From the NCBI GenBank assembly GCA_029449235.1, contig JANATG010000013.1:930001-994000 (forward strand): a stretch of DNA of 64,000 nt. Reading direction: 5' to 3'. This stretch comes from Linnemannia schmuckeri. Its lineage: Eukaryota; Mortierellomycota; Mortierellomycetes; Mortierellales; Mortierellaceae. The position numbers and the translations under genes were made by a program. Of the stretch, positions 37,771 through 47,600 are shown one piece after another. The first letter of the stretch is position 1, and every line of letters starts with the position of its first letter. A model generated the notes under the pieces. It had not been told where the DNA came from, did not search any database, and worked only from the letters and a program-made list of their open reading frames with translations.

Positions 37771-39483
37771 CTATGTCTGGACTAATGAATACGAAGCATG
37801 GCCAGTAGGCCGTGCTGGTATGGGTGGCGGAGGAGGAGGTTTGTAATCACTATAAGAGGCATGATCATCGCTGTCGTCGATCTCCGTCTTGTCTCCATGC
37901 GCTTGTGGAAGTCGGCTCCATTCCTCGAGACATCAACAACGCCGAGTCGCATGAGTCCCTTGTGGGCGTATAAATGAACTGTATTGGCAGTCACGCTGCA
38001 ATGTTGAGGTTCTGTCGAAAGACCATACGGTCGGTGAATACCCTCCCTTTTAGGCCTTGGATCCACTTCTGGCGTCCACTCGTGCTTGTCGCCGCTATAG
38101 TTGCTGTTGTTATTGCCATTGTTGCGGCAGCGCCGGTATCGAACGAAAAGAAAGGCTGTAACAGCTAGTACGACGATTCCTACAATAATGCCTCCAATGA
38201 TCGCCCTGAGGTTGGTGGTTGAATCTCTGTTATCTTTTAACGGCTGTGATGGGCTTGGTTTTGGAACCGGGACATAGGGTACATTTCATTTGTTGGTCAC
38301 AGTATTCAAGACGTGAACTCGTGTCGAACCATCGTTAGACACTGAATAGAGGGCCATTTGTGCGCCGGCAGAGACTGCTGCCATAGAGTAGGTGAATCGA
38401 AGAGTTTTGTTGGGCCTTGAGATCCGCTGGAAGGTGTTGGGGATGGTTGGGTTAATGTAGTAAATCAACACGTTGCCGTCGTGCGCCTAAAAAATACGCG
38501 CAACTCAGCTGTCAGTAGGAGTACGTCTGTAAACATTGAAAAGGTACCACGGAATGGATCAATGCTGTGGCACTATTGGGATGTCGTGTACCTTGTCCAA
38601 AATATGCGCCTCAGATCCCATGTTTCCATAGATAGCCTCCTCCGTGAGCCTGATACCATTCGTGTTGACTGATTTCGGTTCGAGCAAGGCTATCCTGATG
38701 ACTTCTGGCGTCACATGGTTGTAGCTGATTGTCGGGTATATCATTCCAGCGCCTGACTTGTTAAACAGAATAAAATGGCCATATGCCAGCGGAAACACGC
38801 TGACGCTGAATGTACCAACCGCCAATAGGAGGTCAGGCAGGCGTGGTTATAGTGACATTATGGCTAAAAAAAAAAAAAAAAAAAAAAAAAAAACACGTCC
38901 ATCAGAAAGGTTTCTGTCGAAAGCAAATACATATCACACAAAGAGACAAGGAGGCTGTTGGCGCTAAAGATCGACGGTCTAATCAAATACATTCCTCACT
39001 TATAGTACATTCTTGTTGTCTACATTATTCACTTGAACAAGATTCCAAGGGGATATAGTTTCTGTCGCATTGCTAAGAGCCATGGCCCAAGAATTGACAC
39101 CAGCGTGCCCGACATTTGCATACGCCTGCTTTGAAAGAAATACGATGCCAGCAAACCTGCTGGATAATACAAAGAACCCTGTGCTTACGTAAAAACTGGT
39201 TTCCTAGGACGTGCCTAAGCCGAGTTATTGAAAACGGAGTGAAAATCGGTCCGAAGGGGAAATGCCCTAGTACGACAAGCAGACCTTTATTGCATTGTGG
39301 GTCCATTCAAAGGACTTGAGGACTCGTTGGATCCTTTGAACAAAGGGGCGCTGCCATTGGCGATGTTGATAGTGTTGACTTTGAGAAATGTACTTCCGAT
39401 ATTTGGAGATCCAACCAGGTAGACAGTGGGGTTGTCCTTGGTGCCATACATGAGTTTGAATATGAGGAGATTAGCGAGGCCAT
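37771..39483 (-). pseudogene. array copy E: degraded family member
   Basis: All three exons can be found but are broken. Exon 1 (from ATG 39483) starts like its relatives (SSYSNSCMAP), shifts frame by one base, reads NPTVYLVGSPN, shifts again, and ends with SRFAGIVF, then NVGHAG and TISPW, as in gene D. Exon 2 (38863-38592) is 272 bases instead of 274 and has an early TAA; it still reads LPDLLLAVGTFS and ends AHILDK. Exon 3 (from 38486) opens with AHDGNVLIYYINP. It has TGA at 38288-38286 exactly where relatives have the conserved Trp of TGxW, then an intact helix (AIIGGIIVGIVVLAVTAFLF) with RYRRCR. A last frameshift leads to the original tail PPPPPPIPARPTGHAS. Splice sites survive, so decay followed DNA-level duplication, not retroposition. 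Confidence 0.82.
38866..38893 (+). repeat. 28-base poly(A) tract in intron 1 of pseudogene E
   Basis: In the gene direction it is a poly(T) run directly before the exon 2 acceptor, so it is an over-grown polypyrimidine tract. Confidence 0.85.
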
Positions 39484-40194
39484 GGTTGACGAAGACTGTT
39501 GAAAAAGGTGGATGGATGGCAATTTGTCGAGTTGGCTACAAAGAGGAAGATGAGTGTCGACTGTCGAGAGTGTGAATGAAAACTGACAATAAGACGGACA
39601 ATGCGAAAGTAATGGAAAAAAGAGGAGTGAGGATGCAGAGAAGGAGAGCAAGAAAGGAAAGAGGATAAAGGAGAGCGAGAACCGGACATCACACAGTATA
39701 TTTTTTTCTCTCTTTGAATTCAGGATCCCAGGCACGATCAGTGATGAAGGTAAGGACCATCTATCTCGAAGGGGCCTTTGGTTTATCGTCTGAATTTCAA
39801 CAGAGGAAATACAGTTTTTCATTGCTACCTCTCTCTCTCTCTCTCTTTCACTTTCTTTCTCTGTTCATGCGACAGTGCATATCCAGCATGCCAGAGTACT
39901 TTTGCTTTGGTACTCAGGCATCATGGTGTGGGAACACAAGCTTTCTAAGTGGTTTTTTTTCTCCTAACCACACCATCCCACTTTGAAAAAAAAGATCAGA
40001 AGCAGCGTTTGATCTGCAATTAAATTAACCTGCCATTTCATAGATGAACCAAGGAATCAAGTGTGGAGACAAACTTGATACTTATTGCATTACGTTTCAA
40101 GACAATGACAGAAGCAAGCTACACCTTTTGTTTGCCCTTGGTCTTTTTACAATGATTAATTTTTTCTGAATGCATCCAGTCTGTATCGCCAACG

Positions 40195-40242
<48 letters not shown>

Positions 40243-40458
40243 ATTTACATGCCCTCATTGTTTGATCAAACACGCAGTCATTTGAAGTTGAGAAATAAAT
40301 ATTTATCTTGATGGCATCGACAACTTTGAGATGAGAATACACTGTTTTATGGATGAAGTAATGAGAATTTATTATGCAATACATGAAACTAATTCAGAAG
40401 CGAAAATTACATTTCTTGTCATTGAATTGCACCGAAGGGCATTATTTTATCGGGCGGT
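39484..40458. other. intergenic: upstream of pseudogene E
   Basis: Former promoter of copy E, polypurine on the plus strand near 39590-39690; a CT run near 39832-39850; the poly(A) tract at 40195-40241. No coding exon supported. Confidence 0.5.
40195..40241 (+). repeat. 47-base poly(A) tract
   Basis: Uninterrupted A run between copies E and F. No retroelement ORF adjoins it. Confidence 0.9.
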
Positions 40459-40610
40459 TTAAGATGCATGGCCAGTAGGTCGTGTTGGGATGGTTGGCGG
40501 AGGAAGTTGGTGAAAACCATGCGAAACAAAATCGTCGTCGATTTCGATTTCGGTCTTAACGTCAAATAATGGCGAGGGTCGGCCCCTTGGCTGTTGGCGG
40601 CTTCATGACA
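40459..40610 (-). pseudogene. array copy F: relic of the cytosolic tail only
   Basis: Minus-strand reading ends KTEIEIDDD ... PPPTIPTRPTGHAS then stop TAA (40461-40459). The hidden tail of pseudogene E reads KTEIDDSDD ... PPPIPARPTGHAS. The shared Lys-Thr-Glu-Ile/Asp-rich block and TGHAS end show a sixth copy, of which only the tail remains. No transmembrane or ectodomain part could be found next to it. Confidence 0.6.
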
Positions 40611-40677
40611 GAGGAAAATTCTCATTGACAATTCAGGTACTTTTGGACTGCAGATTGGAACGTCATCATGTCATCCG

Positions 40678-40946
40678 ATCTAGTCATTATTGTCAGCGAC
40701 GAAATAGAACCCCCAGTTTTGCGAGAGGAACTCAATGACAGCGCATGTCTTGCCACAACCTATGTAACTTAGTTCAGAAATTAGTGTAAGTATACAACGC
40801 ACCAACGACGCGACCTTGAGTTCTAAGTGAAGGAGGGAAAGAGCTAACATCAAAGGATCAAAAAGCAACATCGCTGCAATAGGATCACCACCTAGTAACA
40901 CCGTGCCCTCTTCCTCAGGCTTCCTCCTGAGCCCGTACTTCGTCAT
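40678..40946 (-). pseudogene. P-loop NTPase fragment, Crinkler-like relic 1
   Basis: An 88-codon minus-strand frame reads LLFDPLMLALSLLHLELKV, then GCGKTCAVIEFLSQNWGFYF. GxGKT is a Walker A motif, and the following I-E-x-L-x-x-x-W-G-F-Y-F resembles the NTPase part of Crinkler-type (CRN) proteins common in early-diverging fungi. A possible small intron (donor after ASL, acceptor ACATAG) falls just before the P-loop. Nothing continues past 40678, so this is a relic. Family attribution rests on memory of the pattern. Confidence 0.4.
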
Positions 40947-41293
40947 CGTCCTCCTCTCCTTCCTTCTTAGCCCTCACCGCGCCCCAGCGGCAGATATTCC
41001 CCTAGCACTCCACTGGAGGCTAATATATATACCCCTCCTTTGAAATACCAACACACTATCGGTTTCCCACCTGCTCTTGTTCCCCTACTCATTGTACCCT
41101 CGGTCGCTCACACTAACTTCCCTGGTCCCCTTAGACCTCTTTTCCCATATAAATTCAACCTCATTTTTCAAATTAACTCAACTTCATTTTTTATATAAAC
41201 TCATACGGAAATTCGGCAGGTGAACAACTGTCAAGGGCAAAAAAGAGGCAATAAATAAACCCAAAGTCTGCTACCTTTACTTTAAAAGAGAAG

Positions 41294-41692
41294 CTAATTC
41301 GAATCATCGGGATAAAGATCGTTCATTAAGATATTTGGGCAGGCAAACGACTCCATAGAATTTTCCTTGTTGATCCGGACGCATGGATAGAAAATCTTGT
41401 TGTGATAGTCGTAAACTTCGGAAATAGTCCCGTTATAGCCACGAGGGAAATACAAGCCTATCTGGACTTTCGTATCTGGGCATGATGGGCTGCTTCCGCC
41501 GAGATGTCCTTTCTCAATTTGCAATCCGCTAGTTTCCTTGCAGTCCTTGTACCAGGGTAGGTAGTGGTTGTCTGCGTATCTCAGGGTGCCATGAGTTCTG
41601 ATGGTTTCCTTTGGCAAGTGTTGGACATCGAGTATATAATATGCTGCGTTGGCGCAAACAGCAAGCATACCGAGGATGAGCGCACTCTTCAT
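41294..41692 (-). CDS. 132-aa secreted protein, unrecognised
   Basis: Single exon from ATG 41692-41690; an in-frame ATG at 41707 is also possible. Seen: a good signal peptide (MKSALILGMLAVCANA, residues 1-16) and a mature domain of about 116 residues. The mature part is rich in Tyr/Asn/Asp and has four Cys (near 51, 70, 103 and 118), enough for two disulfides. It contains LYFPRGYNG and ends in acidic DDSN. There is no transmembrane or GPI end, so it is probably released from the cell. It sits among relic genes in the accessory stretch, without introns. No family was recognised; small secreted effector-like protein is a class description, not a function. Confidence 0.7.
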   Translation of the reverse strand: MKSALILGMLAVCANAAYYILDVQHLPKETIRTHGTLRYADNHYLPWYKDCKETSGLQIEKGHLGGSSPSCPDTKVQIGLYFPRGYNGTISEVYDYHNKIFYPCVRINKENSMESFACPNILMNDLYPDDSN

Positions 41693-42564
41693 GGTCGGGT
41701 ATACCATAATTACGCCTAATCAAGTCAATACGAATATTCGATTTTAGCTCTTAAGTATAATTGTCAAATTCCATTAATATGACCTTACAAAATAAGTGCA
41801 GGTTTGTTCGATGATTACGTATGTCTTTTTGTATGAACATACTTAATAGGGATCTATGGTGGGTTGGTGAGAGTTTTGTTAGGGAGGTCGTTCGTGGAGC
41901 GGCTTTACAAGAGTGTTTGCGACGGTTCTCAGACATAACCTATGGATTATATATATATATTCATGGGGGCGCCGTGTGGAAATTACACATGCATGATTGA
42001 CCACTGCCAAGAGTCGACCAACAACTCATAAATCCCAAGAGTGGGAATTGAGCTCCGGTATGCAATGGAGATAGGCTGCTGGGTAAACGGTAAGAAATAG
42101 AGTTGGGCTGTTGGGCTGTGATAGTATCCTAGGCTAATCTTCTGCTTCGCCCTCAACCACGCCCCCATTACCAACCATGCCCTCATTACCAGCTACGCCC
42201 CCATCACCACGCCTCCACCACCGCGCCCCCTGTACACTAGTATGAGTACACCTCGCTCTGTATAATAAACATTATCCGTTCTGGCCTCGTTCTCTTGTGC
42301 CCTTACTCTCGCGCCTCTACCGTGTTTCCTCTCTCGTTCATACACTTGTTCCCTCCCTTGCTCTGTTGCTATTACATGGTAGACAGTACAATAAACTTGG
42401 GTCAAATGATGTTTTTCTGGCTGTGCATTCTTGGCCACCTTAATCCTCATCTTTTGAGGAGTCGACACCAGGAATAAATGCAGTATAAGTTAGGATCTTG
42501 CTCTGGATTAAATTTGCACGCATATTGACGACCATGTCTCCTACCTGTCGACCCGATATAAAAC
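41693..42564. other. intergenic, no gene supported
   Basis: A TATATATATAT run near 41949-41959 may be promoter sequence. 42130-42240 is an imperfect tandem-like C/A-rich block with repeated CCCCCATTACC/CACCACG-type words. Open frames here look random. Confidence 0.4.
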
Positions 42565-42690
42565 ATTCAAACCCGTAATCCAGAAATTAATGCAGGTGAA
42601 CAAAGCATCAACAACGCGACCTTGAGTTCTAAATGAAGGAGGAGGAAAAGAGCCGACATCGAAGGATCAAAAAGTAGTGTCTTTATGAAT
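42565..42690 (-). pseudogene. Crinkler-like relic 2 (paralogue of relic 1)
   Basis: The minus-strand reading LLFDPSMSALFLLLHLELKV ... LISGL parallels relic 1 (LLFDPLMLALSLLHLELKV ... LISEL). At the DNA level both share GCGACCTTGAGTTCTAA and flanking bases over about 75 positions. The P-loop part is missing here. Confidence 0.45.
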
Positions 42691-42798
42691 GCTTGGCTGC
42701 CACAGGTCAGTTATCCCTGTTGACAAGCAGAAACTGGAGAAGTGACAGTTGGTAACAGTCCCCGCCACGCTTGTCACGCTTGTCGCGCTTTCATCTTT

Positions 42799-43140
42799 AT
42801 GACACCTCCCCTCGATCTACATGAGATTCGCTCAAGAATAGCCCACAGTCTTGGCCTTAAAGGTCTTGCGTCCTGCGCGCGTGTTAGCCAGGATTGGAAC
42901 GACTCATTTACAATGCCACTTTACAACTCTGTCGCGTTGTCGAAACATGGTCCCAGCATGGAATCTGTCGGAGAAACAAGCATCTTATACCACGCCTAAG
43001 GATCAACATCTGCACGATACAAATTACTCCCTAGCACCATGGCCAACTCGACTCTGACCATTTTGGACTTGACAAACAACTCGATCAGGGATAACGGAGC
43101 TGTTGCGCTGTCTGAGGCACTCAAGTACATGCTTCTCTAG
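42799..43140 (+). pseudogene. F-box / leucine-rich-repeat relic
   Basis: ATG 42799 opens a frame reading PLDLHEIRSRIAHSLGLKGL, then SCARVSQDWNDSF, the pattern of a fungal F-box (Pro-Leu start, L-x-x-C-x-x-V-S-x-x-W). The frame stops at about 42999. After a frame change, 43039-43140 encodes a single ribonuclease-inhibitor-type repeat (STLTILDLTNNSIRDNGA, then LSEAL) and a stop. Full-length relatives in Mortierella-type fungi carry many such repeats. The frameshift and missing repeats indicate a dead gene. Confidence 0.5.
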
Positions 43141-43157
43141 GTGCACCAGTCGTAAGC

Positions 43158-43454
43158 ATGCCATGCGGATCCCCACCGACTGTATTCAGGCTACTCCGGG
43201 GTAGTGGACCAAATTGGCAGATCGCATTATATGTTCCGAATCTTTGTCTCTCTTCGAAAGGTCCGAGTGCATCACCCTTGATGGTGGCGCAATGTAACAG
43301 TGACAATCCAGGTCAGAGATGGGCCATACCTGATTCATTCGGCCCAATAGTCGCGAACCTAAATCTTAGCACCACTCAGCCAGTGGAACAGAACGTGCTT
43401 CATGAGCAGAGCTCGAGCGAGCGTAGGTCAATTTTTTACTCGATTTCCTTATAA
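43158..43454 (+). pseudogene. possible ricin-B-type (beta-trefoil) lectin fragment
   Basis: A 98-codon frame contains NLCLSSKG, then PLMVAQCNSDNPGQRWAIP. The Cys ... V-x-x-C-N-x-x-N-x-x-Q-x-W pattern is that of one ricin-B repeat, a carbohydrate-binding fold. Only one repeat is present and there is no signal peptide. It is a fragment at best, and the match could be chance. Confidence 0.35.
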
Positions 43455-44260
43455 TAAAAGTGCATTACACGCGTTTATAGTCATTGTAGACAGCAACAAG
43501 AGCCATTTTAAACAAAGAAAGTTTGAATGAGCCGATGGAAATGTTTGTTGTGAAGGTGATTACCCGCCTCCAGGGCTAGTATTATTACACAAGGTCAGCC
43601 TGAGGAGGGTCGGGGCGAAACGGTCGCTGGTGCCACGAATTACTTTTGCGAATGAATGAACTGACATGCAAAATTGTTGGTCGCGTTGATGTGGTGGCAA
43701 ATCACGTGATATCCTGGCAAACTTCGCCCAACAATAACTCTCAACAAGATGGGTTGGACGTGTGTCAAGCTACTTTGTTTGACATTTTCTTCTTGAGAAA
43801 TGGCAAGATTTCTTTCTATTCTGCTAGATAAAGGTTCTAGTTCATCAATTTCAATTTCATTATCTTTTGACCAAATGTGGCGACGCGTGCAGCCAGAGAA
43901 ACAAACCAGAGCACTGAATCACAAAAGAGAATGCGCGAGATACGCGCTTTCAGCCTGGTTCACATTTTTCTATTCTCGGCTAAGCTCGCACATTTTCACA
44001 CGCTAGCTACTCTGGCAAATCAAAGACCATGGACGAGACGTGAGGCCTTTTTCTTCAAGAGATAATGAAGGAGAGGCACGAAGCCAAAAAAAAAAAAAAA
44101 AAAAGGAGTCGAGAAAATTCCAAAACAAGGATAAAACACCCTTTCTTTCCACATTTCACCTCCTTCCCACTTTCTTTTCTTACTCTCTCCCACACATTCA
44201 TACACCAGAACAGACCTTTCATCACACAATAACTCACCTTCACGCTCAAACACACTCAAA
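43455..44260. other. intergenic: promoter of the secreted peptide gene
   Basis: No coding exon seen. A poly(A) run lies at about 44083-44103, followed by a CT/CA-rich leader (44140-44260) ending in the context CAAAATG. Confidence 0.5.
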
Positions 44261-44500
44261 ATGAAACTCGCTTTCCTCAGTGTTCTCACACTCCTCATCT
44301 TCATACAAATGACGACAATCGTCGTAGCCTCACTCTCACCGGCTCCAGCGCCCGAAGGACTCGAGATTGCTCATAACAAGCCCAAAGACACGTCATGTAC
44401 TGATAAAGGAGGAGAGTGTACGACCTCTGATTGTGGCATAATGCGGTCCGAGTCAAAACAATGTCCAACCGGAGAGCACTGTTGCGTCTGGGTCTTTTGA
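44261..44500 (+). CDS. 79-aa secreted peptide with beta-defensin-like cysteine spacing
   Basis: Single exon with ATG context CAAAATG. Seen: a signal peptide (about 1-24, ending VVAS), a short Pro/Ala-rich stretch (SPAPAPEG), then a mature C-terminal domain of about 35 residues with six Cys in the order C-x6-C-x4-C-x9-C-x5-CC. Gly-Gly stands two residues before the second Cys, and a short WVF tail follows the CC. Known: this spacing lies inside the beta-defensin range. Fungal secreted Cys-rich peptides can arrive at similar spacing independently. The peptide is near neutral, not strongly cationic, which argues against a classical membrane-active defensin. AATAAA lies at 44584. Role unknown: extracellular, perhaps antimicrobial or host/bacteria-directed. 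Confidence 0.78.
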   Translation: MKLAFLSVLTLLIFIQMTTIVVASLSPAPAPEGLEIAHNKPKDTSCTDKGGECTTSDCGIMRSESKQCPTGEHCCVWVF

Positions 44501-44531
44501 GTTCACGTCCAGTATCCTTTTCAACCCACTC

Positions 44532-44555
44532 TTTTTTTTTTTTTTTTTTTTTTTT
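44532..44555. repeat. 24-base poly(T) tract
   Basis: Lies in the short convergent gap between the secreted peptide and the APC4 stop. Confidence 0.85.
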
Positions 44556-44613
44556 ACAGAGACGACAGCATGGATAAAAGGCAAATAAAACAATACTATT
44601 GCAGTTGAGTGAT

Positions 44614-47600
44614 TTACACATCCAACACACTGATCTTGTTATGACTATGGACACTGATGACTTGACCCTTGTCACGGTCATTGCACGCTATCCGCGTGGG
44701 TCCACTCTTCTGCCCATTCTCCTGCTGTTGCTGAGCACCGAAAGAAAAGGTCTCTTCCGACGCGGACCTCAAAAACGAGAACGAGCGAGAGGCACTATCG
44801 ACATCCATCAAAGTCTGTCCGTCCAAAGGCGTGACACATCGGGATCGATCGATCGGTAGCGTGTATACGTTGACAGCTCTCGAAGTATTAGGTGAAGAGG
44901 ATGTGGTGGCAAGGGCGTCCTGAGATATCGCCTCTAGAGTATGCAGTAGTCTGTCTATAACACAGCCACGAGAAGTATTGGGAGATTCCGATGGCGCCAG
45001 TAATGTCGATACTGCTTGGTACGGACGGTTGGGTGTGAGAAGAGGAACAGACACAACAAACTGGTCATCATGTGTGAGGCTCGCATGATTTGCGTCGTCG
45101 ACAACAGCAGCGGTAGATCTGGAAGAATTCAGCAAGATGCAAAGCGAGCTGTCGTCCAAGAATGTGAGATCCCGGACCTCAAAGAACGGCTGTGGTTCAG
45201 AAGTTTGAGGGCTCTGCATCTTGGCCAGCGCAAGTACTGATTCGGAGATATCGGTCTTGCTAATTTCCTCGGACATTACAGACTTGCTTCGATCATGCGA
45301 GCCATTTGTAGACATGGCAGACGGTGCTCGAGCAGAGTCATGCTCTTGGAGTGAAAATATTGCAACTTCCACATCCTGCCCGCAGACGGGCTCGTACTGA
45401 CCTGACAATGAGGCCGATTTCTCCTGTCCAATGATAGGTGAAGCAACCGGTTGTTCAGTTTTTGGCTTGACGAATGAAAGCTTGACCGTTTGTGCAAGCA
45501 TGAGGGTCCCTGAGACTGCAGCAGGTTCCTCTTGAATGTTTTCCGGTGCTTTCCTTTTCCTACTCTGTAGTGTCATCATGGGGTCGCTTTGCTGCTCTCT
45601 CCTCAATCTGTCTACATCTCGCCGAATCGCCCTCTGAGACCTGAGTACAACCACTACATACCATAAAAAAATCTGTTAGACTCTAGTAATGAACATTCTC
45701 CACCACTTTGCGCATTCACTCTTGCTATAGCACTTACAAAGTGACCCTGCGATGTTATCTCTTGGTCCGAGACATACCACCAAATAGTGCCAAGGGAGAA
45801 GGTTCTAATTTAACCAACAAACAATCAAAATTAGTGGCGATAAAGAGTCAATTCCAACTACAGGCATCGGCATATATGTGTATATGGCATTCTTACATTA
45901 TAGCAGTATCGGGTTGCAAACTTGGGGACCACCTGGGCTTCTGTGTTTTCCGTGTTCTCCATGATGATGTCGTCGCTGCTTGTTGGTCCACATTCTAATA
46001 CTTCCACTACATGCATAACCCTCATGCTTTCAGCAAGTGCCTTTTGGGGGCCGTCAAAGATCGCGTAGCACTGCGTTGCCATCAGCCCCAGATGTCGTTC
46101 AAGAGTCAGCTGCGTCGGTGGTTTAGGTGGCGGGGACATGGGCACTTCGTCAGGCTGAGGATTGGAAGATTGAACGGTTGACGCCGATGACTTTGTGAAG
46201 AGAGTGACTGAAGGAGACTTCTTGGGAGGTAATGATCCGAAGCCTCGGCCAGCCATAGCTGCAGCGATGGCGACGCCTGCAAAAGGGCTGGTCGGTTTCT
46301 TTTGTGGCGGAGGTTGAGTGTCCAAGTTAGCGTTTTTCAGTACCGAGGCTGCGCGAAGTTCATCTGAGAATGAGTATACGATCGGATAAGAGGGAGTCGC
46401 GTTGTATCCCGCAGTCTCTTGGTCACTATTAGATGCTGACATTTCGTCCATCTCCTGGAAAAAGCGCTCGAGGCTGTTGTTGGTAAGTCCCGCTTTCAAA
46501 TATTGTGAGACTCCCTTGACATCGACAGGTGGAAAGTCTTTTTGTCCTTCGTCAACAGGGTCGTCTGGTCCTCTGGCAGGCGGGTGCAGTTTCTCGAGAA
46601 CTATCAGTGAAGATAAATATCGTACTGTTAGCCTCCTCTGTAGGCAACGTGAGGGTAGGATGGAGCAAAAGAGACAAAGGTGACCTGTACCTTGTTCAAG
46701 CCAATTTTCAAACTCCGAGAACTGCTTCATCTCGACTTTGATTGCCTGGAATAGTCCTTCGATTAACCCCATAAAGTCACCCACGATGATGATGCAGTTG
46801 TAGACAGATGCCTCGTCCAACCGCAAAGGTCCATATTGCTCAGTCCTACATCGAGTCGACAATGACATTTTAGTAAAGCTCCTTCAGCTGTATATCCAAC
46901 GAAACTCCTCTGACACGTTGATTATAGAAATACACACCAACGACTAAAGCCTAGTAAATCTGAGAGGATGACCAAAAGTCTCTCACAAGCCGGTAACAAA
47001 CACTCGAATGCGACGCGCTGAAGATTCTTGTATGCAGCTTTGACAGATTTGTCCCAACGCTTGAGATCGTGCGTGTTGAGATCCTGCTGCAAGTACTGTC
47101 CCATGCTATCACTTGCGTGTCCTGTCAAAAGCATCTGGATAAACTCGTACGTCGGAGTCGTCTTTACTGAATAATAAAAGACGTCGCCAACGAGGACGTT
47201 ATTTGTTCTGTAAATTCACTCATTTTTAAATGCTTTATCTTGGAGCGAGAAGAAAAAAATATTTACCTTTGTTCGATGTCAGTGACTTTTGCAGGCCTTC
47301 AACACAGTCCTCGGCTATCTGACTGATTTTCTTGTAGTCAGCTTTCATGACCTGCAGTCCATCATTGAGGTACTGTAACAAGTTCTTCATAGGACGCTTG
47401 TGTAACCCGAGCATGCGAATCTCCTGAGAGTGATTGACGAGTAAGCTGGCGCTGAGGGTGGCCTGCAGCAGTTGTTGAAAAGGTTCCGATCCCGAGTCTT
47501 CCTTGACATGAGTCCCACGAGTGACGATAATGATTTCGGACAAGTCCAGCTGGACATCTGCCTTCAATATGTCAAGCCCACCCTAAACACGATAACAGCA

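Noticed and set aside
42193..42468. 91-codon minus-strand frame
   Set aside because: Charged then Gly-rich without signal peptide, conserved motif or good context; probably chance.
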